From the NCBI RefSeq assembly GCF_000974445.1, contig NZ_BBOJ01000009.1, forward strand, positions 62,001-126,000: a DNA stretch of 64,000 nt. The letters run 5' to 3'. The first letter of the stretch is position 1. Every line of letters starts with the position of its first letter. Below, one piece after another: positions 1-8,540 of this stretch. The notes beneath the pieces were generated by a model. The model did not search any database and was not told the DNA's origin. It worked only from the letters and a program-made list of their open reading frames with translations. The translations under genes were made by a program, and so were the position numbers. Source of the stretch: Lentzea aerocolonigenes. Its GTDB lineage: Bacteria; Actinomycetota; Actinomycetes; Mycobacteriales; Pseudonocardiaceae.

Positions 1-301
1 CCTCGTCCACGGCGGCGAACATCGCGTCGGCGGTGTCGGTGACCGCCTCCGGTGTCTTCGGCAGCGCGTCCACGATGCCCAGCACGTCGTCGATCGTGAC
101 CTGGTCCCTGCCCGACGCCGCCGACAGCGTCGCCCACCAGCCCATCATCACCCCGGACAGCAGCTCCTCGTCGCCGCCGCGCAACGACACCCAGCGCGCG
201 GTGAGGGCGCGGAAGTCGGTCTCGTCCAGGTAGCCGTCACCGTTGGCGTCCATCGCGCCGAAGACCACCGCCACCTTGCGTCTCTGCAAGTCGCTCGCCA
301 T
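1..301 (-). CDS. EF-hand calcium-binding protein, 3' end outside window
   Basis: This is the N-terminal 100 residues of a minus-strand gene that runs off the left edge. The ATG at 301-299 opens a protein beginning MASDLQRRKVAVVF, followed by a canonical EF-hand loop, DANGDGYLDETDF, at about residues 18-30; the acidic ligands at loop positions 1, 3, 5 and 12 are present. This matches the small calerythrin-like four-EF-hand proteins of actinomycetes, which are usually about 170-190 residues and bind cytoplasmic Ca2+. The later segment DQVTIDDVLGIVDAL is probably a degenerate second hand. The role of such proteins in bacteria is not well defined. The rest of the protein and its operon context lie outside the window. 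Confidence 0.8.
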   Translation of the reverse strand, partial: MASDLQRRKVAVVFGAMDANGDGYLDETDFRALTARWVSLRGGDEELLSGVMMGWWATLSAASGRDQVTIDDVLGIVDALPKTPEAVTDTADAMFAAVDE

Positions 302-336
302 GGGCAACGACGATAGGCCGAACGTCGCAACGGAAT

Positions 337-2838
337 CTATCGGCCGAACGGGTCCGAACCACCCGGCAGGTGGAGGCGGCTCGACACGCCCAGCTTGCGG
401 CAGGCGCCGGCCAGCACTCCCTCGACGGCCTCGGCGGGCAGGAGCAACGTCGACGCGATCTCCTCGTTGGAACGGCCTCGTGCCGCCAGTTCCGCCACCT
501 GGTGCTCGGTCGGGGTCAGCGCGGTCGGCCCGGTCTGGCGCATCCGCCGGGGTCCGGCACCGGTCGCCACCAGTTCGGAGTACGCCCGCGCGGCCATCGC
601 GGTGGAGCCGCACTTCTGCGAGAGGTCCAACGCTTCACGAAGGCACGCGCGCGCACCGGACGTGTCTCCCTGACGCCGCACCACGACGCCGAGGTCGACC
701 AACGCGCGCGCCAACTCCAAACGGGCCGGAGAACCCCGCAGCAGCCGCACGGCCTCTTCCAGCAACGTCCGGCCCGCCGTTCCCGCGGTGACCCGGCCCG
801 CCGCCCGCAACGCCATGCCCAACGCTCGCGGCGCACCCCACGACCAGGCGAGGCTGACCTCTTCGTCAGCCAGTTCGCGGGCCCGTTCACCGTCGCCCGT
901 CGCCGCGCAGGCCAGCGCCGCACCGGAACGCCACGCCAACACGGCGGGATTGCGGTAAGGCCACAACGCGCAATGGCGTCCAGCGGCCAGGAACGCCTCC
1001 AACGCGTCGTGGTCGTCGCCTCGCGCGGTGAGCAACCGTCCGCGAACGGTCAACAGTCCTCCGTACGGCCACACACGCCGTGCCTCCTCGGTGGACGCCT
1101 CGGCGATGACGGCGTCGGCCTCGTCCAGGCGACCCTCCTCGAGGAGGATGTCGGCGAGCAGCGCGGCGTGCCAGGTCGTCACCGCGTGCCAGCGGCGGTC
1201 CTGGCGCAGCTGGTCGTCCGCCAGCGCGAGGTCGGCGCGGGCCGAGACGAGATCTCCCTTGCGGCGCTGGACGTTCGCGCGCATCACGTACGTCAGCGCG
1301 CGCAGAGCCGGCGGCTGCGAGCGGTCCACGTCGTCCAGCACGGCCAGCGCGGCGTCCAGCGAGTCGGCCAGGTTCAAGGTCATCGCGGACGCCAACGACG
1401 ACAGGACGCCATCAGTCGACACGAGCGCAACGGCTTCGGCGGCACCGATGTCGCCGACCAGCACGTGGTGCAGAACCCCGGCGGGCGTGTCGAGCGGGAC
1501 TGCCGACGGCACGGCCTCCTGCCACGCCAGGCCGTGCACCGCCAGATGTGCCTGAGCCCACGGCGGACCGCCCGCGAGCACCGCCACCAGTTCGGCCGGT
1601 TCGCCCTCGGCGTGCAGGGCGTACGACAGCGCCACGGCGGACTCGGCATCGTCCACATCGGACTGGTGTGCCTCGCGCAACCGTGCCGTGGCACCGGGAA
1701 GACCGCCGACCAGCTCGGCGACACCCAGCATCCTGAGCGCCCGCGCCGGGTTCGCCACCGGTTCCCGCAACGCCCGCCACAGCAGCCTCGCGGCGCCGGA
1801 CGTGTCGCCCTGGTTCACCGCCTCCTGCGCGGCGCGGTCGAGCACCTCGCCCGCCCACGGCTCCAGTCCCGGCGAGGTCTCCAGCAGGTGGTCGGCCACC
1901 TCTCGGTCTGTGGCGCCGTGTGTGCGCAACGCTCGTGCGGCCCGCAGGTGCAACGCGGCTCGTGCGGACGCCGGCATGTCGTCGACAACCGCCCGCCCAG
2001 CCCCGCCGAGCAGCTCCACCGTGCGCACCGCCTCGGCCAGTTCCGCGGGGCTCAGCCCGGTGAGCTCGGCCAGCACTCCAGGACGCGGGGACGGTCCGAG
2101 CACCGCCAGGCACTGCGCGGTGGCCACCACCGCGGCCGGACGGCGGCGCAGTCGTGCCGCCACGATCGCGCCGGACACCTCCGCGCCGCGCTGGGCCACC
2201 TGCCACGCGGCCTCGGCCGTCGGCGGCACCCCGTCCTCCTCCAGGGCCTCGACCAGGCGCGTCACCGCCAGCGCGTTCCCGCCGGTCGCGTCGAGACAGG
2301 CGGCGACGAACTCCGGTGCCGGCGCGGGTGAGATCAGCGCGGCGACGTCGTCCGCGGACAGCGGGCCGAGCACAACGTGGTGGCACGAAGCCGTGATCTC
2401 GCCGTACGACGGGTCGTCACACCGCTCGCCGACGGTCAGCACCACCGCGATGGGCAGGCGCTGGATCCGCAACGTCAGATAGGCGAGCCAGCGCAGTGAC
2501 GCGGCATCGGCCCAGTGGGCGTCGTCCACGGCGATGAGCAGGCCGGACGTGCCCGCGAGTGACGTGGCCAGCCGGTAGACGCCGTGCAGTGCGGCGAAGT
2601 CGGTGGACTGGCCGGGGTCGATGTCGAAGAGCTGGGCCACGATCCCGAACGGCAGGTCGCCCTCCAGCGCACTGCCGCGAGCCCGCACGACGTGTCTGCC
2701 GGAGGCTTCCCACAAATCAGCGAGGTCGTCCAGCACGGCGGTCTTGCCCGTGCCGGGCGCGCCTTCCACGACGGTGGTGGTGCCCGGCGTCACCTGGTCG
2801 CTGATTCCGGCACACCGCGCTTTCCGCCGGTTTTTCAA
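337..2838 (-). CDS. LuxR-family (LAL-type) ATPase transcriptional regulator
   Basis: A large LuxR regulator of the LAL/STAND type: N-terminal P-loop ATPase, long helical repeat region and C-terminal LuxR helix-turn-helix. The Walker A motif is EGAPGTGKT near the N-terminus, followed by a Walker B-like AVDDAHWAD. The C-terminal DNA-binding domain is seen in LTPTEHQVAELAARGRSNEE and the recognition helix that follows. The reading frame is open back to 3009, but the extra 57 codons cover visibly lower-GC DNA and read as an odd hydrophobic stretch, so I place the start at TTG 2838, preceded by GGAGAG; this start is uncertain. Such regulators respond to small ligands and often control secondary metabolism. 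It is divergent from a second LAL gene at 3121; targets cannot be read from the sequence. Confidence 0.82.
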   Translation of the reverse strand: MKNRRKARCAGISDQVTPGTTTVVEGAPGTGKTAVLDDLADLWEASGRHVVRARGSALEGDLPFGIVAQLFDIDPGQSTDFAALHGVYRLATSLAGTSGLLIAVDDAHWADAASLRWLAYLTLRIQRLPIAVVLTVGERCDDPSYGEITASCHHVVLGPLSADDVAALISPAPAPEFVAACLDATGGNALAVTRLVEALEEDGVPPTAEAAWQVAQRGAEVSGAIVAARLRRRPAAVVATAQCLAVLGPSPRPGVLAELTGLSPAELAEAVRTVELLGGAGRAVVDDMPASARAALHLRAARALRTHGATDREVADHLLETSPGLEPWAGEVLDRAAQEAVNQGDTSGAARLLWRALREPVANPARALRMLGVAELVGGLPGATARLREAHQSDVDDAESAVALSYALHAEGEPAELVAVLAGGPPWAQAHLAVHGLAWQEAVPSAVPLDTPAGVLHHVLVGDIGAAEAVALVSTDGVLSSLASAMTLNLADSLDAALAVLDDVDRSQPPALRALTYVMRANVQRRKGDLVSARADLALADDQLRQDRRWHAVTTWHAALLADILLEEGRLDEADAVIAEASTEEARRVWPYGGLLTVRGRLLTARGDDHDALEAFLAAGRHCALWPYRNPAVLAWRSGAALACAATGDGERARELADEEVSLAWSWGAPRALGMALRAAGRVTAGTAGRTLLEEAVRLLRGSPARLELARALVDLGVVVRRQGDTSGARACLREALDLSQKCGSTAMAARAYSELVATGAGPRRMRQTGPTALTPTEHQVAELAARGRSNEEIASTLLLPAEAVEGVLAGACRKLGVSSRLHLPGGSDPFGR

Positions 2839-3120
2839 GATCTCTCCACAATCCGCGGGTGAATGGATCAGCAGAATTGATGCTAGGAGAAACAGCACCA
2901 CTTGCCCAGGTAAACGTTCCTGAGCTATGGGGCGTCTCAACAGGGTCCGTGCACGTATGATCCCGCGGGCTACTACCTGAATGGGTAGCGGCAGCCGGAC
3001 GGTGGCCACGCGTGGTCATCCCAACGGCCTAGATGTGCTGCCTCAGGGCTGGTCGTGGTGCGGGTGGTTGTGGTAGTGCAGCGCTTGTTCTCCGCCGCCG
3101 TGGAGCGAAAGGAAAAATGG
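2839..3120. promoter_or_regulatory. Divergent intergenic region between two LAL regulator genes
   Basis: About 280 bases separate the preferred starts of the two divergent LAL regulators. The stretch is less GC-rich than its surroundings, especially 2820-2970, as expected of an actinobacterial promoter region. The reading frames on both sides remain open into this segment, so it is only intergenic if the starts chosen here are right. I see no convincing -35/-10 pair, and no operator can be named. Confidence 0.4.
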
Positions 3121-5745
3121 GTGTCGGGGAATCGGGACGGGGTGTTCCGCGGCCGTGACGGAGAACGGGAGCTCCTGAGCGGTGTGCTGGACGCGGGAAC
3201 GGGCGTCGTGCTCGTCGACGGCGCGGCGGGAACCGGCAAGACGCGGTTGCTGGCCGAGGTCGCCACAATCGCCGCACGCCGCGGTTTCGCCGTCGCCACG
3301 GCACAGGACGAGCTCGACCAGCCGTTCCTGCTGGCCCGCCTCGCCGAACGCGAACCGGATGGTCCCGCGCTCGTCGTGCTCGACGATCTGCACTTGGCCG
3401 AGCCCGGCACCCTGGCCGCGTTGCGCGCGCTGCTGCCCGCCTCCTCCCACGAGAAGGTCGTCTGGCTGCTCGCCCGCCGCACCGGAGAGGGCGCCGACCG
3501 CCTGTTCGCCGCCGCGCTCGCCCGCGGTGCCGTGCGGATCGAGCTGCGGCCGTTCACCGACGACGTGGTCGCGGACCTCGTCGCCGACCTCTGCGGCGGG
3601 GTTCCCGACCACGATCTCCGCGCGCTCGCGTCGACAGCGCAGGGGAATCCGGCCGAGCTGATCGGTCTTGTCGAAGCGCTGAAGGAAGACGGGCAGCTGG
3701 CGATCACCGCCGGGCGCGCGTCGTTGCGCACCGACTGCCCTCCGCGGCGCACGGAGGCGTTGCTGCGCGGCCGGGTCAGCGCGTTGAGCGGCAGGGCGAG
3801 GCACCTGCTGCAGGTCGCGTCCGTCCTCGGGCCGCGCTTCGAACCCGGTGACGTCGCGGAGATGCTGGCCTCCAGCACCGCGATCCTGTTGCCGGCACTG
3901 GACGAGGTCATCGGCGCCGGTGTCGTGACGTCGCTGGAGGACAGGCTGGCGTTCCGGCACGAACTGGTGTGGCGGCTGGTCGCCGACACCGTGCCGCCGC
4001 CCGTCCGGCGCGCGCTGCACCGCGAGGCCGGCGAGATGCTGCTGGGGCGCGGGGACTCCGCGGTCGTGGCGGCCCAGCACCTGTTGCACGGCGCTCAGCG
4101 CGGTGACGTCCGGTCGATCGACGGGCTGGTCGCGGCATCGAAAGCCGTGCTGTGGAACGCACCGGACGCGGCCGCCGAGCTCGCGGTGCGGGCGCTCGAG
4201 CTCACCGACCAGGCGTCCGCGTCGCTGGTGCACCGCACGGTGATCGCGGTGCGCGCGCTGATCGCGGCCGGGAAACTCACGGCGGCGCAAGCGCTCGCGC
4301 AGGACGCGTTGTCCCGTCAGGTCTCTCCGGAGCACGCCGCGAAGCTGCGGCACTGCGTGGCCACGACGACGTTGCTCGGCGCCCAGCACGCCGCGTCGGC
4401 GGAGATCTCCGAGGCGCTGCTGGCGGAACCGGAGCTGCCACCGGAACTCGCGCCGTGGGTGGAGATCACCAGGATGATGGCGCTGCTCGGGCACGACCGG
4501 TCCCGCGCGGAGGAACTGGCGGAAGCGGTCGTGCGCACCCACACGGGCTCGCCGGACGACGTGCTCGCGACGGCGCTGGCGGTGCTCGCCGCGATCGCCC
4601 GTGACCGCAGGGAACCCGGCGCCGCACTGGACCTGGCACGGGAGGCCGCGCAGTCTGCCACCTCCCACGACCTCTGCGCCTACCCGCAGCTGTTGCTGGC
4701 GACCGTCCTCGCCGGACTGCGCGAGTTCGCCGAGGCCGACGGCGTGGTGCGGCGAGCGCGCAGCGGACCGTCCTCCGTGGTGACCAAGGAGCTCATGGTC
4801 TCCGCCGTGCAGGCCCGGATCCTGTTGCAGGCCGGGCGGATCGAGGAGGCGGCGGCCGAGGCGCGCGACGCGGTGGCGGTCGCGGACGACACCGGGCACA
4901 CCGCGCTGGTCGCGCCACCGTCGGCGGTGCTCGCGATGGTCGCGATCCACACCGGTGATCTGCCCGCCGCGATCGAGCACGTCGAGCAGTACCGCGGCCG
5001 CGCCGGAGTCGACGGGATCGTCTTCTCCCGCGCCTACTACCAGTGGGCCGACGTGCTGGTGTCGTACGTCGCCCACGGGCTCGACAAGGCCATGGGGCTG
5101 CTCACCGACGAGTACCCGGAGCTCGTGTCCTCGGGGCTGTTCGCCGAGGAACCCCGTGCTGCCGGGTGGTTCGTGCGCCGCGCGCTGGAGGCCGGCAACG
5201 TCGGGCTGGCCAAGGCCGTGGTGGACCGCGTCGAACAGCTGGCGGAGGAGAACCCGGGATTCCGCGCGGTGGCGGCTGCCGCGTTGCACGCGCGGGGCCT
5301 GCTCGACGGCGACGCCTCGCTGCTGGAGCTGGCGTCGCAGCAGCACCGCGACCTGTGGGCACGGGCCAACGCGGCCGAGGACCTCGGCGTGCTGCTGAGC
5401 GCCGCCGCTGATCGCGCGGACTCGGTGAAGGCGCTGGAGAACGCGCTCGGGCTGTACCGGGAGATCGGCGCGTCCCGCGACAGCGCCCGCGTGCTGGGCC
5501 GGCTGCGCAAGCTCGGCAGGCGCCGCAGGGCCGCACCCGTCCGTCCCGCGTCCGGATGGTCCAGTTTGGACGACACCGAACGGGCGATCGCCAACCTGGT
5601 GGCCAAGGGGCAGACGAACCGGCAGATCTCGACGCAGCTGTTCATGTCACCGCACACGGTGAACTTCCACCTGCGCAAGATCTTCCGCAAGCTCGAGATC
5701 AGCTCTCGCGTCGAGCTGGTGATGAGGTCGAGGGACGACCAGTGA
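3121..5745 (+). CDS. LuxR-family (LAL-type) ATPase transcriptional regulator
   Basis: Second LAL-type regulator, about 874 residues. It begins VSGNRDGVFRGRDGERELL; the FRGRDGE segment is the usual entry into the ATPase module, followed by Walker A DGAAGTGKTRLL and Walker B-like LVVLDDLHLAEP. A helical repeat region fills the middle, and the C-terminus carries a LuxR helix-turn-helix (TERAIANLVAKGQTNRQIS and SPHTVNFHLRKIFRKL). The frame is open to GTG 3055, but GTG 3121 is preferred because AAAGGAAAA lies just upstream and the extra residues are low-complexity valines. It is divergent from the other LAL gene. Its 3' end overlaps the convergent LapA-domain gene by 47 bases. Probably a pathway or stress regulator; the regulon is unknown. 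Confidence 0.88.
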   Translation: MSGNRDGVFRGRDGERELLSGVLDAGTGVVLVDGAAGTGKTRLLAEVATIAARRGFAVATAQDELDQPFLLARLAEREPDGPALVVLDDLHLAEPGTLAALRALLPASSHEKVVWLLARRTGEGADRLFAAALARGAVRIELRPFTDDVVADLVADLCGGVPDHDLRALASTAQGNPAELIGLVEALKEDGQLAITAGRASLRTDCPPRRTEALLRGRVSALSGRARHLLQVASVLGPRFEPGDVAEMLASSTAILLPALDEVIGAGVVTSLEDRLAFRHELVWRLVADTVPPPVRRALHREAGEMLLGRGDSAVVAAQHLLHGAQRGDVRSIDGLVAASKAVLWNAPDAAAELAVRALELTDQASASLVHRTVIAVRALIAAGKLTAAQALAQDALSRQVSPEHAAKLRHCVATTTLLGAQHAASAEISEALLAEPELPPELAPWVEITRMMALLGHDRSRAEELAEAVVRTHTGSPDDVLATALAVLAAIARDRREPGAALDLAREAAQSATSHDLCAYPQLLLATVLAGLREFAEADGVVRRARSGPSSVVTKELMVSAVQARILLQAGRIEEAAAEARDAVAVADDTGHTALVAPPSAVLAMVAIHTGDLPAAIEHVEQYRGRAGVDGIVFSRAYYQWADVLVSYVAHGLDKAMGLLTDEYPELVSSGLFAEEPRAAGWFVRRALEAGNVGLAKAVVDRVEQLAEENPGFRAVAAAALHARGLLDGDASLLELASQQHRDLWARANAAEDLGVLLSAAADRADSVKALENALGLYREIGASRDSARVLGRLRKLGRRRRAAPVRPASGWSSLDDTERAIANLVAKGQTNRQISTQLFMSPHTVNFHLRKIFRKLEISSRVELVMRSRDDQ

Positions 5746-6070
5746 GCCGTTTCGCCTGGCGCCGCAACTGAAGGATGCGGGCCGCGCCGACGACCGCGAC
5801 CAGCACCGCACCGCCGATCGCCGCGAACAGCAGCGCCACGCCGAGCGGAAGACTGGCCTCGCCCCACAGGAAGTAGATGGTGGCGTTGCCGCCGTTCTGC
5901 AGGATGAAGACGAGCAGGAAGATCAGCACCACGATCGCGACGAGGACGGCGATCCACGTGCCGCTGATCCGTGTGGGCCGCAGCTTCTTCGGGGCGGCCG
6001 TCGCCGGGGGCGCGGTCTGGATCGGCTCGGTGACCGGCGTCTTCGGGGTCTCGTCGCTGGGAGTCGCCAC
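5699..6070 (-). CDS. LapA-domain (DUF1049) small membrane protein
   Basis: A small membrane protein of about 123 residues. After a polar N-terminus rich in Pro and Thr come two hydrophobic segments: one around WIAVLVAIVVLIFLLVFIL, and one around LGVALLFAAIGGAVLVAVVG. Between them is QNGGNATIYFLWGEASLPLG. The first helix, QN.. turn and second helix pattern is that of LapA/DUF1049 proteins, which in proteobacteria help control LPS assembly; in actinomycetes the role is unknown. The frame is open to 6178, but GTG 6070 gives a sensible N-terminus. The C-terminal basic tail overlaps the end of the convergent LAL regulator by 47 bases. Confidence 0.8.
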   Translation of the reverse strand: MATPSDETPKTPVTEPIQTAPPATAAPKKLRPTRISGTWIAVLVAIVVLIFLLVFILQNGGNATIYFLWGEASLPLGVALLFAAIGGAVLVAVVGAARILQLRRQAKRLTGRPSTSSPARRES

Positions 6071-6119
6071 GACGAGAATTATCGGCGACCCAGCGTGATT
6101 CCGCCCGCTGGCAAAAGGG

Positions 6120-6653
6120 TTACAACCTGCGCAGCCCCGAGAGAACCCGTTCGAGCAGCGCCAGGTTCGGCTTGTCACCGGGTTCGTGCACGGCGACCAG
6201 GTTCAACGTGATCAGGTCGCTCAGCAGCACCCGCGTGACGCCGAGCGGGATCTTCATGAGCGCGGAGATCTCGGCGACCGACCGCGGTTGCAGGCACAGC
6301 CGCATCATCGCCGCCTGGTCGTTGTTCGCGCGGTAAAGCCGATCCTCGTCCGTGGAGAGCAACGTCTCCAGGCGCAGGTCGTGGCGGGCCGAGGTCCGGC
6401 CACCGGTGCGGGCGTAGGGGCGAACGAGAGCGCTGTCCCGCGCGGGAGCGGGCGGTAGGTCTTCGTCTTCCTGCATCGGCCACTCCGGGGGAGGTTCCGG
6501 TGGGCGCTGGCGCAACGGTTCCTGACGGGGCAGTTGCTGCGTCTCGGCGCCGTGGGAGTCCCCTCTCGCGTCGGCGCGCAGCCGTCGGCGGGTAGCCGGA
6601 GACCCGAAACGCGCCCCCGTGTATCCGATTTCCGTCGCTTCCTCGTCGTGCAC
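6120..6653 (-). CDS. DUF742 (CvnC-like) protein
   Basis: A 177-residue protein with a disordered, Pro/Arg-rich N-terminal half and a C-terminal DUF742 domain: ALVRPYARTGGRTSARHDLR, then LETLLST, LCLQPRSVAEISALMKIPLG, VTRVLLSDLITLNLVAVH and a C-terminal LLERVLSGLRRL. The SVAEISA..PLGVTRVLLSDL segment is the winged-helix-like signature of the family. DUF742 proteins are the third component of actinobacterial conservons (sensor kinase, roadblock protein, DUF742, Ras-like GTPase). Here the kinase, roadblock and GTPase partners are absent next to it. It lies downstream of a MEDS/ATPase gene on the same strand (40-base gap), so the two are probably co-transcribed. GTG start at 6653. Confidence 0.9.
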   Translation of the reverse strand: MHDEEATEIGYTGARFGSPATRRRLRADARGDSHGAETQQLPRQEPLRQRPPEPPPEWPMQEDEDLPPAPARDSALVRPYARTGGRTSARHDLRLETLLSTDEDRLYRANNDQAAMMRLCLQPRSVAEISALMKIPLGVTRVLLSDLITLNLVAVHEPGDKPNLALLERVLSGLRRL

Positions 6654-6692
6654 GTGCTCAAGCTATAACGAACACGCCCAAATGTATGTCGA

Positions 6693-7616
6693 TCACGTTG
6701 CCTTTTTGTCACCCAAGTCGAATCTGACCTGGATTGCGGTCCCCGACGACGTCGTTTGGGTGCGCACGAGGTCGGCCAAACGGTTCACCAGCAACAGACC
6801 GCGACCGCCTGGTTCGTTTGCGTGAACAGGCGTTCGGCCAGCCAGAACATCGGTGATGTGGCCGTTGTCGTTGACTTGGCAAACAATACTTTCTCTTTCC
6901 GTCCAGACCCGGACCGTGCTCTCGCCGCCGCCGTGCCGGACGCTGTTCGTCGCGAGCTCGGTGACCGCGAGCGCGAAGTCGTCGACGCGATCACGGGCCA
7001 GGCCGAACTTCACCGCCTGTTCACGCGCGAAGGCCCGCACCGCCGCCATCGCGCCCGCTCCGACCAGCGTGCTCGCCGCGTCGGACGGGGTGGGCAACGG
7101 CAGCGAGTGCGCGGCGACGACCACCCGTGCGGGGTGGAAGTGGTCGCTGGGACGGTGGCCGCTCGCGTCGATCACGACCGGGTGAGTCTTCTCGGCGTCG
7201 GCCAGGACGTCGTGGGGGAGGGAGGAGGTGTCGTACGGGCACAGAATGCTCAGGTCACGGCCGCTGAACGCGTAGTTGACCAGTGCCTCGTGCAGCGCGC
7301 ACGCCGGGTACTCGACGTCGGTGCGCAGGTCCCACACCGGCTCGCTGATGATCCGGACGGCTCCGCGGTGCCGGTCGGCGAACGCGCGGAGCTCGGGAAT
7401 GATCCGGCCGGGGTTGCGGCCGGTGTCCGCCATGTCGATGAAGGTCACGAGGTGGGCGAACCCGCTCAGCGCCTCCTGGAGCAGCGTGAGGTTCCTGCTG
7501 GGCACCGCCACGGCGACGGGTTCGGCGTTCGCCAGACCCTCCACCACGAACGGGACCGTGCCGTCGATGTAGGACTCCTCGTCGGAGTAGAACAACGCCG
7601 GATGTGCGAACGTCAT
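6693..7616 (-). CDS. MEDS-domain / HATPase anti-sigma-type regulator
   Basis: A 307-residue protein with two modules. Residues about 1-165 form a MEDS (methanogen/methylotroph DcmR sensory) domain, starting HPALFYSDEESYIDGTVPFV with the H..LFY..EE.. pattern. Residues about 185-305 are an anti-sigma-factor type HATPase: ALAVTELATNSVRHGGG (N box), QVNDNGHITD (G1) and PGGRGLLLVNRLADLV (G2). This architecture is common in actinomycetes as single-protein regulators that may bind an anti-anti-sigma partner or phosphorylate it. No sigma factor or STAS partner is adjacent. It is the promoter-proximal gene of a pair with the DUF742 gene and is divergent from the MerR-family gene at 7719. Confidence 0.9.
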   Translation of the reverse strand: MTFAHPALFYSDEESYIDGTVPFVVEGLANAEPVAVAVPSRNLTLLQEALSGFAHLVTFIDMADTGRNPGRIIPELRAFADRHRGAVRIISEPVWDLRTDVEYPACALHEALVNYAFSGRDLSILCPYDTSSLPHDVLADAEKTHPVVIDASGHRPSDHFHPARVVVAAHSLPLPTPSDAASTLVGAGAMAAVRAFAREQAVKFGLARDRVDDFALAVTELATNSVRHGGGESTVRVWTERESIVCQVNDNGHITDVLAGRTPVHANEPGGRGLLLVNRLADLVRTQTTSSGTAIQVRFDLGDKKAT

Positions 7617-7678
7617 GTGCCACCTCTCGTCAACGTCCCAGGATGCGCACCCGGCACGTTGCTCAAACCCATCATTTC

Positions 7679-7709
7679 TTGACCCTCACACCGTGTCAGC
7701 CCCTACACA
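7679..7709 (+). promoter_or_regulatory. MerR-type promoter with 19-base spacer and operator dyad
   Basis: Upstream of the MerR-family gene, TTGACC (7679-7684) and TACACA (7704-7709) are separated by exactly 19 bases, the over-long spacer typical of MerR-regulated promoters. The spacer holds a near-perfect dyad, CTCACAC-C-GTGTCAG (7685-7699), with one mismatch. This suggests autoregulation by the downstream gene product. An RBS (AGGAG, 7709-7713) overlaps the end of the -10, so a transcript from this promoter would be almost leaderless; the real start point is therefore uncertain. Confidence 0.5.
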
Positions 7710-7718
7710 GGAGCAGTC

Positions 7719-8540
7719 ATGTTCACCATCGGAGACTTCGCCCATCTGGGGCGCGTGTCGGTGCGGATGCTGCGCCATTACGACGCGGTCGGCCTGCTCC
7801 TGCCGGCCCACGTGGACCCGTCGTCGGGCTACCGCTTCTACACCGCCGCGCAGCTCCAGCGGCTCAACCGGCTCGTCGCGTTGAAGGACCTCGGTCTGAC
7901 GCTCGAACAAGTCCGTGTCGTGCTCGACGAAAAGCTTTCCGGCGAACAGTTGCACGGAATGTTGTCGTTGCGGCGAGCCGAGCTGCGACAGCAGATCCTC
8001 GCGGACGAGTCGCGGTTGCGCCGGGTCGAAGCACGTCTCCGCGCCATTGAAAGAGAAGGCGCCATGCCCACCGACGAGATCGTCGTGAAGCCCGTTCCCG
8101 CCGTCCGGATCGCCCGCCTGACCGCCACCGCCGCGTCCTACGAGCCGCAGGACATCGGTCCGGTCATCCAACCGCTGTACTCGCAGCTGATGGAACGGCT
8201 CGACCGCGCCGGGGTGCCCATCGCCGGCTACGGCATCGCCACCTACGAGCCCGCCGAGGGCGACGCGGTCGTGGTGCACGCGGGCGTGACCGTGGCCGTC
8301 GAACCCTCCTCCGCCTACGACTTCGAGGTCGTCGACCTGCCCCCGGTGGAGTCGGCGGCGACGATCGTGCACCGCGGGCTGATGGACGACGTCGACGCCA
8401 CCTACCAGGCCGTGGCGGTGTGGGTCGAGGCGAACGGCTTCCAGCAGAACGGGCTCGCCCGCGAGGTCTACCTGAACTACGGCGACGGGGATCCCGCGGA
8501 CTGGGTCACCGAGCTGCAGCTGGAGATCACCAAGCCGTGA
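7719..8540 (+). CDS. MerR-family regulator with GyrI-like effector-binding domain
   Basis: A 273-residue regulator. The N-terminal winged helix begins MFTIGDFAHLGRVSVRMLRH and continues YDAVGLLLPAHVDP.SGYRFY, the classic MerR signature, followed by a dimerisation coiled coil to about residue 115. From about residue 120 (VVKPVPAVRIARL) to the end is a GyrI-like/BmrR-type drug-binding domain. Such proteins activate efflux genes when they bind lipophilic cations or drugs. The gene has an AGGAG RBS five bases before ATG. It is convergent with, and overlaps by 14 bases, an MFS transporter gene. That transporter is not in the same transcript, so whether it is the target is an inference only. Confidence 0.92.
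   Translation: MFTIGDFAHLGRVSVRMLRHYDAVGLLLPAHVDPSSGYRFYTAAQLQRLNRLVALKDLGLTLEQVRVVLDEKLSGEQLHGMLSLRRAELRQQILADESRLRRVEARLRAIEREGAMPTDEIVVKPVPAVRIARLTATAASYEPQDIGPVIQPLYSQLMERLDRAGVPIAGYGIATYEPAEGDAVVVHAGVTVAVEPSSAYDFEVVDLPPVESAATIVHRGLMDDVDATYQAVAVWVEANGFQQNGLAREVYLNYGDGDPADWVTELQLEITKP

Noticed and set aside
370..2331. Plus-strand frame of about 650 codons opposite the first LAL regulator
   Set aside because: Antisense shadow; the LAL gene on the minus strand has Walker A and LuxR motifs.
2839..3009. N-terminal extension of the first LAL gene (57 codons)
   Set aside because: In frame, but lower GC than the gene, unusual hydrophobic composition, and it would use nearly all of the divergent promoter region. 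Treated as non-coding, with uncertainty stated.
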